From Asanoa hainanensis (GTDB lineage: Bacteria > Actinomycetota > Actinomycetes > Mycobacteriales > Micromonosporaceae), in the NCBI RefSeq assembly GCF_900188485.1, contig NZ_FZPH01000028.1, forward strand, positions 1 through 61,693: DNA of 61,693 nt, in the 5' to 3' direction. A program made the position numbers and the translations under genes. Numbering within the stretch: position 1 is the first letter of the stretch; every line of letters starts with the position of its first letter. Below, piece by piece: positions 42,312 to 51,062 of the stretch. The notes under the pieces are model-generated. The model was not told the DNA's origin, made no database searches, and saw nothing but the letters and a program-made list of their open reading frames with translations.

Positions 42312-43990
42312 CCCCTACACCCACGGCGGCGAACCGCCCCGGCCCGGACACGAACACTGCGGCGCCCGGTCAGGTCCGGCACCTGTCCGCGGGGCAACAC
42401 GGAATCGCGATGCAGCAGCAACGGGCCGGCGACAGCCCGATCTTCAACGTGCCCGCCGCGATCGAGATCATCGGCGACCTCGACATCGCCTCGCTACGGC
42501 GAGGCCTCAGCGAGTTGATCCGGCGGCACGACGTCCTGCGCTCCAGGCTGGTCCACGACGGGCCCGCCTTCGCCCAGGTCGTCGACGAGCCGCAGCCTGC
42601 CTTGATGACAGTGCACGATCTGCAGGATCTACCCCAGCAGCAGCGCGAGAACGCCGCCCATGCCCTGTTGGACAGGGAGGCGGCACGTCCGTTCGACCTG
42701 TACACCGAGCACGGCCTGCGGCTCGTCCTGGTGATCCTGGCCCCACGGCGGCACGTGTTCTTCTGGACCATGCACCACCTCTACTGCGACGGCTGGTCTA
42801 AGAGCGTCTTCGCCCGGGACCTTTCGTTCCTCTACGCCGGGCGGGACACGCAACTACCCGCCCTCGACGCCGACTACGGCGACTTCGTCATGGCTCAGGC
42901 GCAGGCCGACGCGGCGACCGAGCAGGATCACCTGGCGTACTGGCAGCGCCAGCTCGCGGGAATCGCAACGCTTCCCGGACTACGGCACGACCATCCCGCG
43001 GTCCCGGCGCCGCAGCCTCGCGGCGCGGAAGTCCCGTTGCGGATCCCGGCAACAGACCGGGTCCGGATCGAGGCACTCGCGCGTACCCGCAGGGCGACCA
43101 CGTTCATGGTGCTGCAGGCCGCACTGGTTGCGCTGATGCACCATGCCAGCGGGCAGCCCGACATCGTCATCAGCGTCCCGTACGGCGGCCGCCCCGCCGC
43201 GGCGTTCGAGCCGTTGATCGGCTTCTTCGTCAACGTGCTTGCCTTGCGGTCACGAGTCGCCGGCGCCATGACGTTCGAGAACCTGATGGACCAGGTCCGT
43301 GATACTGCGTTGGACGGGTACGAGCACCACGCGGTGCCGTTCCAGCGCGTCGTCGAACGCGTGGGCGGGGCGGCGGTGCTCCAGCAGACCTCGCTAGCGT
43401 TCGCCAACCTGCCGTACCAGGACATCGTCCTGCCGGGAGCCGAGATCCGCGCCTTCCCCGTCACCCGCGTCGACATCCGCTACGAACTGGAATGGCACGT
43501 GTGGGAGGACGACTGTTCCGGTGGCCTCGGCGGCCGGCTGATCTACCGATCCGACCTGTTCGACGAGTCCAGCGCCACCGCGCTGGCCACCGCCTACCAG
43601 CAGTTGCTCGCCGCGGCCGCCAACGACGCCGGCCGGCGGATCGCTGATCTGGCCGCCATGCTGCCGGTCTCCGCGGCCAGTCTGGGACACCAAGACGTGC
43701 TGAGCGGTGCCGCCGCTGGTGACGTCCCGGCGCCGCCGCGAACCCCGACGGAGGAAGCCGTCCACGATATCTGGGTGGATCTGCTGCACCGCGACGAGAT
43801 CGGAGTGTTCGAGGACTTCTTTGACGCCGGTGGCAACTCGTTGCTGCTCGCCTTCCTGTCCGCCCGGATCCGGGAGGACCTCGACGCCGAGCTGACGATC
43901 CAGCACCTGGTAGGGCACCCGACAATCGCCGCTATCGCCGCGGCGATCGACGGTGCCGGGACAGGCGAGAGGGACACCAGTGCCCGGTAG
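42308..43990 (+). CDS. NRPS protein: C - T
   Basis: The 560-residue protein is coupled by ATGA to the A-MT-T gene. The condensation domain (about 25-470) is canonical, with TMHHLYCDGWS (155), YGDFVMAQ and GFFVNVLALR. The T domain DFFDAGGNSLLLAF (503) has its Ser. It lacks an adenylation domain, so its carrier must be charged in trans, most simply by the Asn-type or Gly-type protein. It would extend the starter unit from the preceding protein. Confidence 0.92.
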   Translation: MTPTPTAANRPGPDTNTAAPGQVRHLSAGQHGIAMQQQRAGDSPIFNVPAAIEIIGDLDIASLRRGLSELIRRHDVLRSRLVHDGPAFAQVVDEPQPALMTVHDLQDLPQQQRENAAHALLDREAARPFDLYTEHGLRLVLVILAPRRHVFFWTMHHLYCDGWSKSVFARDLSFLYAGRDTQLPALDADYGDFVMAQAQADAATEQDHLAYWQRQLAGIATLPGLRHDHPAVPAPQPRGAEVPLRIPATDRVRIEALARTRRATTFMVLQAALVALMHHASGQPDIVISVPYGGRPAAAFEPLIGFFVNVLALRSRVAGAMTFENLMDQVRDTALDGYEHHAVPFQRVVERVGGAAVLQQTSLAFANLPYQDIVLPGAEIRAFPVTRVDIRYELEWHVWEDDCSGGLGGRLIYRSDLFDESSATALATAYQQLLAAAANDAGRRIADLAAMLPVSAASLGHQDVLSGAAAGDVPAPPRTPTEEAVHDIWVDLLHRDEIGVFEDFFDAGGNSLLLAFLSARIREDLDAELTIQHLVGHPTIAAIAAAIDGAGTGERDTSAR

Positions 43991-45287
43991 CCCGGATCTG
44001 CCCGGGCCCGCACCGGACAGCATCCTGGACCCCGCGTTGTCTGCACCTCAGCTGGGGATCCTCGCCGCGGAGACCTGGGCGCCGGATCCCGCCACCTACA
44101 CCGTCGTCAGCCCGGTCGAGGTATCCGGGGTGCCGACGTGGGAGGAACTGCCGGAGGCAGCACGGGCCACCATCACCCGCCACGAGGTGTTCGCCTGGCA
44201 ACCCGCCGTCAGCCCTGCCGGGGACATCATCGTCACCGTCGAAGACAGCGACGTCCTCGCCACGGAAAATGTGGATCTACGCGCGGCGGATCCGGAGCAC
44301 GCCGGCACGACGATCCAGAAACGGCTCCGGCGGGAGCGACACCGCTACGTCCAGGTCCTCGAGCGGGCCGCGCGGCCGCACACCACCATCATCTTCTTTC
44401 GCCGCGGCCAGGACAGCGGGGTCTGCGCCCTCGTCACGCACCACCTTTTCGTCGACGAACACGCCGTCGATCTACTCTGGAACGAGATCTTCCGCCGGGC
44501 GGCCGGACAGCCGGTGCCGACCGGCCACGACCCGCGCTACAGATGCTGGGCACAGACGACCATCAGCGAACCTGCACGTGCGGCTGGCCGGCAGGCCACG
44601 CTGGAGGCCGCCACCGCGTTACGGGACGCCACCCTGACGAGCACCGGCACCAGCACCGTGCGCAGAGCGGAGCCGACAGCTCTGCTCAGATTCGCCATCC
44701 CACCCGAGGTGACCGACGGCTGCGCCCGCCAGGCCCGCATCGCGCGGGTTCCCGTCGCGGCCGTGTACGGCGCCGCCTTCGGCGACGTCCTTCGCGACCA
44801 TTTCGGCAGCCCGGCTGTGACCGTCGCGGTTCCCGTCTCACGCCGCGCGGACCTCGCTGACCACGACGTCGTCGGATGCTACGTCAACACGGTGTGGGTG
44901 CCGGCCCGCCCCGCGGCCGGCACAGTCGAGACCATCCGCCGCTGGCAGCACGACCTGGAGTTCGCGGCCGCGCGATCCCACGCCGACATCGCCCAGCTCC
45001 GCCCGCTCCTCGGTGGCGAGCCCCACGCCATGCTGTCCTTCGAGTCCCGTGCTGGGCACCGCGCCACCGGTTCCGTCCGGTGGCGTCAGCTTCCTCCTCC
45101 GGACAGCCCGGCCAAGGCTGGCCTCGCCTGCTTCCTGGCGCCAGGGACCCGCCAAACGCCCGGCGACGGGCGGCTGCTGTGGCGCGACGGAGTTCTCGAC
45201 GACGCGGCGGCAGGTTGCATGACCCGCTCGTTCCTCGAAACGCTCGCCCGGTACGCCGGGCTCGCCACGGATCAGGAGCACAGATGA
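43980..45287 (+). CDS. stand-alone NRPS condensation domain
   Basis: The 435-residue protein reads from GTG 43980 (GAGAGGGACACCA upstream), overlapping the previous stop by 11 nt. VTHHLFVDEHAVDLL (about 153) keeps both His and the Asp of HHxxxDG, with Glu for Gly, and VGCYVNTVWVP (about 296) matches the GFFVNT motif. The sequence is more divergent than the C-T protein. With the lone carrier encoded next it makes up a split C + T module, again without its own adenylation domain. Confidence 0.85.
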   Translation: MPGSPDLPGPAPDSILDPALSAPQLGILAAETWAPDPATYTVVSPVEVSGVPTWEELPEAARATITRHEVFAWQPAVSPAGDIIVTVEDSDVLATENVDLRAADPEHAGTTIQKRLRRERHRYVQVLERAARPHTTIIFFRRGQDSGVCALVTHHLFVDEHAVDLLWNEIFRRAAGQPVPTGHDPRYRCWAQTTISEPARAAGRQATLEAATALRDATLTSTGTSTVRRAEPTALLRFAIPPEVTDGCARQARIARVPVAAVYGAAFGDVLRDHFGSPAVTVAVPVSRRADLADHDVVGCYVNTVWVPARPAAGTVETIRRWQHDLEFAAARSHADIAQLRPLLGGEPHAMLSFESRAGHRATGSVRWRQLPPPDSPAKAGLACFLAPGTRQTPGDGRLLWRDGVLDDAAAGCMTRSFLETLARYAGLATDQEHR

Positions 45288-45619
45288 GCGATGACGTCCG
45301 CGCAGCCGGCAGCCAACCTCCGTCGGCAGCCGAACCCGAGACCGCGACCTGTTCCGGTGCCGCCGCGGCGGCGCCGGGACCTGCCCTGACCGCCGAACAG
45401 ATCGCCGCGTTGTGTACGGGCATCGCGGGAACCCCGATCGGCGCCGACGACGACATACTCCTGGCCGGTCTGAGCAGCCTCGACCTGGTCCGGCTCACCG
45501 GGGCAGTCCAGCAGGCCGTCGGTGCGCGACTCACCGCTCTGGACGTCCTCGACCATCCCACCCCGCGCGCACTCGCGACACTCCTACACACCCGACCACA
45601 GACCGCCGGCCATGGCTGA
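45284..45619 (+). CDS. stand-alone peptidyl carrier protein
   Basis: The 111-residue protein overlaps the preceding gene by ATGA. After an about 38-residue Ala/Pro/Glu-rich linker comes one four-helix carrier domain: DDDILLAGLSSLDLVRLTGA (about 55-74), in which the second Ser of GLSS is the phosphopantetheine site, and LDVLDHPTPRALATLL at the end. It is a natural acceptor for the trans-acting adenylation domains whose own carriers are dead. Confidence 0.87.
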   Translation: MSDDVRAAGSQPPSAAEPETATCSGAAAAAPGPALTAEQIAALCTGIAGTPIGADDDILLAGLSSLDLVRLTGAVQQAVGARLTALDVLDHPTPRALATLLHTRPQTAGHG

Positions 45620-48600
45620 CACGACGGCCCCCAGCTCACCGGTGCGCGTGACCGGCGTGTTCGCCGCCACCGGTGGTGAGCCGTTCCTGCCGGCGCATCC
45701 CGCTCAACGCGGCCTGCTGCTGTCCCGGGCCGCCGGCGGTGAGGGCATCAACTGTGCCTACGCGTACACCGTCACTGGCGCCCTCGATAGCGACCGTCTC
45801 TGCGCGGCCTACCGGAAGACGTTGGCGACCTACGACGCCCTGTACCTGACCTGGCACCCCCGCCACGGCTGGGCACGGGGCACAACACCGCGTGTTGAGG
45901 TGCGCTACGTGGACGCGCGAGCCACCCCCGACGCCAACGAATGGTTGCGGGATCAAGTCGACCGTCACCGGCGACGCCGCTTCGATCCTGCCGCAGGCCC
46001 CCTCGCGGCCGTGGAGGTCTTGCGACTGAACGACGACAGATGGGCAGTCGTCGAGATAATCGATCACATCGTCGCCGACGGCCAGTCGATGGCCCTGCTG
46101 CACCGAGCGGTCGCCACACGGTACCGGCACGACGAGACGGCGACACCGCCCGAGCTGCGGCAGCCGCCGGCCTACTCGGCGGCGCTGTCCGCCGCAACCG
46201 ATGCCGACGAACACACCCGTTCGTACTGGGCACGCCAGTTCGAGGGGTTCACCCCCACCAGCGGCGCCGCCGATGGCAGCGATGCCCAGGTCTGGCGCAC
46301 GACCCTCGACAGCATCACGCTTGGCGACATCGATCGTGGCGCTGCCCGGGCGCGCGCGACCCGGGCGGGTGTCCTTCTGGCCGCCCACGCCCACGCACTC
46401 GCCCGGTACCAGGGCCGTGGAGACGTCACCACCTTCGTCGCGATCGACACCAGAACTGCGAATCAGCTGGACATGTTCGGCCAGATGACGACCGTGGTGC
46501 CGGTGCGGATCCAGCACGACTGGGCAGACACGCTCGGCGTTCACGTCGGCCGGGTAACCCGATGCCTGCTGGAACTGCGTGAGCACGCCGCAGTCGACGC
46601 CACGCTGTTGGACGAGCTGGGCGCACCCGCCGCCCTCACCACGCCCGACGCCGCGGTGCTCGTCGTGCAGCGACGCGACGACCCCGCCATCGCCGATAAC
46701 GACGCCACGGCCCGGCGCATCGACCTGCCGAGCACCGACCAGGCCGGCGGCCTCATCACCATGGCGACACAAAACCCGGACGGGCGTCTGGACCTCGTCG
46801 TCCGCGCCCCGGCGGGCAGTTCCTTCGCCAAACACCTGCCCGCGCTCGGCGCCACGATAGGTGCCTTTCTTTGTGCCTTCGTCGACGCGCCCGCGACACC
46901 GCTGCATAGCGACACCCTCTTACCCGCCGACGCGCGGGCAGCCGTCGAGCGGACCGCGACCCCGCGCCGGCCCTACCCGTTCCGCGCCGTCGAGGCCGCC
47001 GCGATGGCAACCTTGCTGGAACACCCCGAAATCGTCGTGGTCGAGGACGGCGGGCTGACCTACACCGCGAGGCAGCTGCACCGGAGCGCCGAGGAGATGA
47101 TCCAGGCGCTGCGGTCCGTCGCCAAGCCCGGCGACTGCGTCAGCGTGGGCGGCCTACCCTTGATCGACCGTATCGCCGCCTTCCTCGCGACGCTGACCGT
47201 GAACGCGGTCTACGTGCCGTTCGACGACTCGACCGGCACCGATCCGGCACCGATGGAACGGCGATGCCGGGCCGTCGCCCGCATCACCGCCACCGGTGTC
47301 GACCGTCTCCGCGTATCACCCGGTCATGCTCGGCCGCCAGCCGGGCCGGATAGCCCTGCCTACATCATCTTCACGTCCGGCACAACCGGAACCCCCAAGG
47401 GCGTTGTGGTCAGCCGGGCCGCGTTATCGAACCTGATCCAAGGAGAGGCGCAGCGATTCGAGATCTCCGCCGGCAGCAGAGTCCTGCTGATCGCACCCCC
47501 GGTCGTCGACCCGTGGATCTGCCACGTGGCCGGCTCGTTGACGGCAGGAGCGACCCTCGTCCATGTCGATCCGGCGACAAGCGACCTGAGTTCCGCTCTG
47601 GTGAGCGCCCGAGTGACCCACGCCTTCCTGCCCGCACCCATGGTGCGCCTGCTCGCCGGTGCCGACGCGCCCGCCCTACAGATGCTCGCCTCGGCCGGGG
47701 ACCATTGCCGAAGTGCGGACCTCGCCTCCGCGCCCGGCGCGCGGCATTTCAACATCTACGGCCCCACCGAGGCGACCGTCACCGCCGCCGTCGCCACCGT
47801 GACCGGCGGCGCAGAGCCGGTGCCGGTCGGCGCGCCCATCCGCGGGCTCGGCGCCCGGGTGCTCATCGACAACGCCGCTTCCGCACCGCCGGGCGTGTCC
47901 GGCCACCTGCTGCTCACCGGCGCTGGCGTCGCTCTTGGATACCTCGAGGACGCCGAGCTGACCCGCCAACGGTTCCGCGACGACCCTTGCTCGCCCGGCC
48001 GCCGCGGCTACCTCACCGGAGACGTGGCGCTGCTCGACCATGACGGGCAACTGGTGATCACTGGACGGACGGACCGGCAGGTCAAGATTCGCGGAACCCG
48101 CGTCGAGCTCGACGCCGTCGAGGCGGCAGCCCGGTCAACCCGGCTGTGCACCGACGCCTGCGCGACAACGACCGTACGGGACGCGGCGGCCGATCTGGAA
48201 CTGATCCTGTTCGTCGCTGGCTGCCCGGATGCCGCACAGTTGGACCGGGCCCTACGCCGCGACCTGCCGCCGGCGGCGGTTCCGCACCGGCTCGTGCCGG
48301 TAACCGCCATCCCGCGGACCCCATCGGGACAGGTGGATCAGACGGCGTTGCCGCTCCCCGAGCCCGTGACCGCAGCCCGGCGCCCCGGGGAAACGGGCCC
48401 GCTCGCCACGGCGTGGACGGCCGTCCTGGGGACGCCGCCGGCCGACGACGACGACTTCTTCGCTGCCGGCGGGGACTCGCTGACCGTGCTGCGTCTGGTC
48501 CGCACCGCCCGCGACAGCGGGCTGACCGTGAGCCCGGCCGATGTGTATTCCCACCCTCGCTTCATCGACCTGCAGCAGCTGTGTAGCCCCGCACCGCGTG

Positions 48601-51062
48601 AGGCAACCATGCCCGCACCGGCCACCGTCATCGAGCTGAGCCCCACGCAACGATGGTTCTTCGCCCTACAGCTTGCCCAGCCGCACCGCTGGCAGCAGCG
48701 CCATCTCATCTCGTTCGATGTGCTGCCGCCGCGAACAACGCTGGAACAGGCGATGTCCGCGCTGATCGGCGCGACACCGGTTCTGCGCGCGGTCTTCGAC
48801 ACCCCGGACTCTCCCGCACATGCCGCGCACGTTGACTACGTCGCCGTCGAGGTCCTGGACAGCGATGCCACCGACCAGCGGCTGGAGGCGGCGATCTCGT
48901 CGCTGCACGACGCCGTCGACCACCGCGCCGCCCCGCTGCTGCGCGCCCTCGCCGTCCGCGACCAGCACGGTTCCGGGGTGCTCGTCCTGGCCGCGCATCA
49001 CCTCGTCATTGACGTGTGGTCATGGCGGGTGCTGGAAGACCGGCTCCTTGCGCTGCTGTCCGGGGAACCGGCTCAACCCGACAACGGCTTCTCCGCGTTC
49101 ACCGACGCCGTCCTGCGGCAGCACCGGGCAGGGGCGTTCACGCTCGATGCCGCCGAGTGGCGGCAGCGACTGGCAGCCGGCCGCACCGGACGAATGGACG
49201 CCCAGCCCCGGCGCGGCCACCGACTGACCGTCGAGCTCGGACCTGCCGACCGGATCCGCAGCCGCTGGCAACGCCCACCGTCTCGGGTGCTACCCGCCGC
49301 TCTTGGCCACGCGCTAGCCGTGACTGAAGGCCCGGGAGCCACCGTCGTCGACGTGGAACGCAACGGCCGCACCACCGTTGACGAGATGGATCTCAGCGCG
49401 GCCGTCGGCTGGTTCGGCCTCCACCACCCCATCGTCGTCGAACACGTCCCGCTGACCGAGTCCGCCGTCGACCGGATCAACGCCGGCCTTGAGGAGGCGC
49501 CCGACGCCGGGCTCAGCTACGGTGCGCTGCGCTGGTTACCGGCCGAGCACGACGATCTGCGGATCGGCCGGTTCGCTATGGATCTCCGTCTCGACGACGA
49601 CGCGACGCAGCCACACAGCACACCGCTGATCCGCCGGCTCGCCGCCGTGCCCGCGTCCGCCGCAGGCGCCGGCAATCTTCTGCCCTACGAGGCGGCCATC
49701 ACCTTCCGCCAGCAATACGCAGACATCCAGGCAGTCCTCGACTTCGACCCAGACCGTCTCCCGGACGCCCACGCCGCCGCGATACTCGACGCCCTAGCCG
49801 ACGCGATTCGCCGCACGACGCCGGCCGCCGACACACCGGCACGCCTCCGCCCAGCGAGCACGATCCCGGCCAGCGCAATGCAACAGATGATGCTGCACCA
49901 CGCCACCGGAGGCCCCGGCCGTTACCTGCCCCGGCAGCTGATCGCCGTCTCCGGCGTCGCGGACACCGCGGCATTCGTCGACCTGCTGGGCGACCTTTGC
50001 GCGCGCTTCGACCCCTTCCACCGGCGTTTCGACACCGACGGCCGCACCATCGTCCAGCGGTGGTTGCCAGACGGCGCCCCCGCGATCAGCCTCGCTCCTG
50101 GCGGCCGTCCCGCAGCCCTGCAATGGGTCGACGGCCCCGACACCGTCAGCGCCGCCGACGCCGTGACCGGGTCGCCGCTGGTCGACATCACGCTCTTCTC
50201 CCAGGACGACACACTTCTGCTCGGCATGCAGACTCACCACGCCCTGATGGACGGAGCCAGCAACCGCGCCTTCCTGCACCTGCTCGACGCCCTGGCCGCA
50301 CACCTCGACGGGGGGCCCGCGCCGCACCTACCGTCATCCGCGCGGATGCGCCGGCTGCTGTGCAAGCACGTCGCCGCAGAGACGGCGAACATCAGCGTCC
50401 CGATCAGCCACGGGCCACCACCACCTCCAACTGCCGGGGCAGGCCCGGTCCTGCTCGACGTGGAGGTCTCAGCAGCCACGATGAGTCAGCTACGCGGCTG
50501 GGCCCGGGACCGCCGCGTCGACACGAAAGCCGCTCTGGCATCCGTCGTCGCCCACGCCGGCCGTGACACCGTCGGCGCACGCACGCTGCACGTGGTGACC
50601 AGCGGCCGCGACCCCGACATCCCCGGCTCGGACGCGGCCCTGGGCATGCTTTGGTACCTGCACCCCTTAGGCATCGACGGCGACCGGGACTCCATCGCCC
50701 ACTCCGTCCACCAAGGCTCGCCCGCACTACCCGCAGCCCGCGCAGCGGCCGCAGGATGGCCTGGCTGGAACACCCCTGCGATCAGCTTCAACTACCTCAA
50801 GCAGCACCCGCCTGAAGAACGCAGCAGGATCCGGCAACTGGCGTACCGCGACGTGTTCCATTTTCCCGTCCAAGTTGAGGCCACCGTGCGCGCGGACGAC
50901 AGCGCCCGGATCCGCTGCACCACCCTCGGCGATCGCGATCAGGACGCGGTACACCGGCTCGCTCGGCGGCTAATGGAACGACTGGACGGCGGGGAGATCG
51001 TGCCGGCGCAACCCCACCCGCCGGGACGGCCCGGGACAGAAGGCCGGCATGCGACGCCCTAA
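45612..51062 (+). CDS. NRPS protein: C - A - T - E - C
   Basis: The 1816-residue protein overlaps the carrier gene. C1 has IDHIVADGQS (150; second His and DG kept). A has IFTSGTTGTPKG (585), NIYGPTEAT (712), YLTGD and GRTDRQVKIRGTR. Its A10 is PSGQVDQTAL (904), with Gln replacing the catalytic Lys. The hand-aligned code is DPCFAAIVT plus Gln, with no match I recall. T is DFFAAGGDSLTVL (946). The epimerisation domain has HHLVIDVWSWRVL (1127) and AVGWFGLHHP (1264). A final condensation domain has THHALMDGAS (1540). There is no thioesterase. The last residue should become D-configured, and the terminal C domain probably releases the peptide by amide or ester formation with a free nucleophile, or by cyclisation. 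Confidence 0.92.
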   Translation: MADTTAPSSPVRVTGVFAATGGEPFLPAHPAQRGLLLSRAAGGEGINCAYAYTVTGALDSDRLCAAYRKTLATYDALYLTWHPRHGWARGTTPRVEVRYVDARATPDANEWLRDQVDRHRRRRFDPAAGPLAAVEVLRLNDDRWAVVEIIDHIVADGQSMALLHRAVATRYRHDETATPPELRQPPAYSAALSAATDADEHTRSYWARQFEGFTPTSGAADGSDAQVWRTTLDSITLGDIDRGAARARATRAGVLLAAHAHALARYQGRGDVTTFVAIDTRTANQLDMFGQMTTVVPVRIQHDWADTLGVHVGRVTRCLLELREHAAVDATLLDELGAPAALTTPDAAVLVVQRRDDPAIADNDATARRIDLPSTDQAGGLITMATQNPDGRLDLVVRAPAGSSFAKHLPALGATIGAFLCAFVDAPATPLHSDTLLPADARAAVERTATPRRPYPFRAVEAAAMATLLEHPEIVVVEDGGLTYTARQLHRSAEEMIQALRSVAKPGDCVSVGGLPLIDRIAAFLATLTVNAVYVPFDDSTGTDPAPMERRCRAVARITATGVDRLRVSPGHARPPAGPDSPAYIIFTSGTTGTPKGVVVSRAALSNLIQGEAQRFEISAGSRVLLIAPPVVDPWICHVAGSLTAGATLVHVDPATSDLSSALVSARVTHAFLPAPMVRLLAGADAPALQMLASAGDHCRSADLASAPGARHFNIYGPTEATVTAAVATVTGGAEPVPVGAPIRGLGARVLIDNAASAPPGVSGHLLLTGAGVALGYLEDAELTRQRFRDDPCSPGRRGYLTGDVALLDHDGQLVITGRTDRQVKIRGTRVELDAVEAAARSTRLCTDACATTTVRDAAADLELILFVAGCPDAAQLDRALRRDLPPAAVPHRLVPVTAIPRTPSGQVDQTALPLPEPVTAARRPGETGPLATAWTAVLGTPPADDDDFFAAGGDSLTVLRLVRTARDSGLTVSPADVYSHPRFIDLQQLCSPAPREATMPAPATVIELSPTQRWFFALQLAQPHRWQQRHLISFDVLPPRTTLEQAMSALIGATPVLRAVFDTPDSPAHAAHVDYVAVEVLDSDATDQRLEAAISSLHDAVDHRAAPLLRALAVRDQHGSGVLVLAAHHLVIDVWSWRVLEDRLLALLSGEPAQPDNGFSAFTDAVLRQHRAGAFTLDAAEWRQRLAAGRTGRMDAQPRRGHRLTVELGPADRIRSRWQRPPSRVLPAALGHALAVTEGPGATVVDVERNGRTTVDEMDLSAAVGWFGLHHPIVVEHVPLTESAVDRINAGLEEAPDAGLSYGALRWLPAEHDDLRIGRFAMDLRLDDDATQPHSTPLIRRLAAVPASAAGAGNLLPYEAAITFRQQYADIQAVLDFDPDRLPDAHAAAILDALADAIRRTTPAADTPARLRPASTIPASAMQQMMLHHATGGPGRYLPRQLIAVSGVADTAAFVDLLGDLCARFDPFHRRFDTDGRTIVQRWLPDGAPAISLAPGGRPAALQWVDGPDTVSAADAVTGSPLVDITLFSQDDTLLLGMQTHHALMDGASNRAFLHLLDALAAHLDGGPAPHLPSSARMRRLLCKHVAAETANISVPISHGPPPPPTAGAGPVLLDVEVSAATMSQLRGWARDRRVDTKAALASVVAHAGRDTVGARTLHVVTSGRDPDIPGSDAALGMLWYLHPLGIDGDRDSIAHSVHQGSPALPAARAAAAGWPGWNTPAISFNYLKQHPPEERSRIRQLAYRDVFHFPVQVEATVRADDSARIRCTTLGDRDQDAVHRLARRLMERLDGGEIVPAQPHPPGRPGTEGRHATP

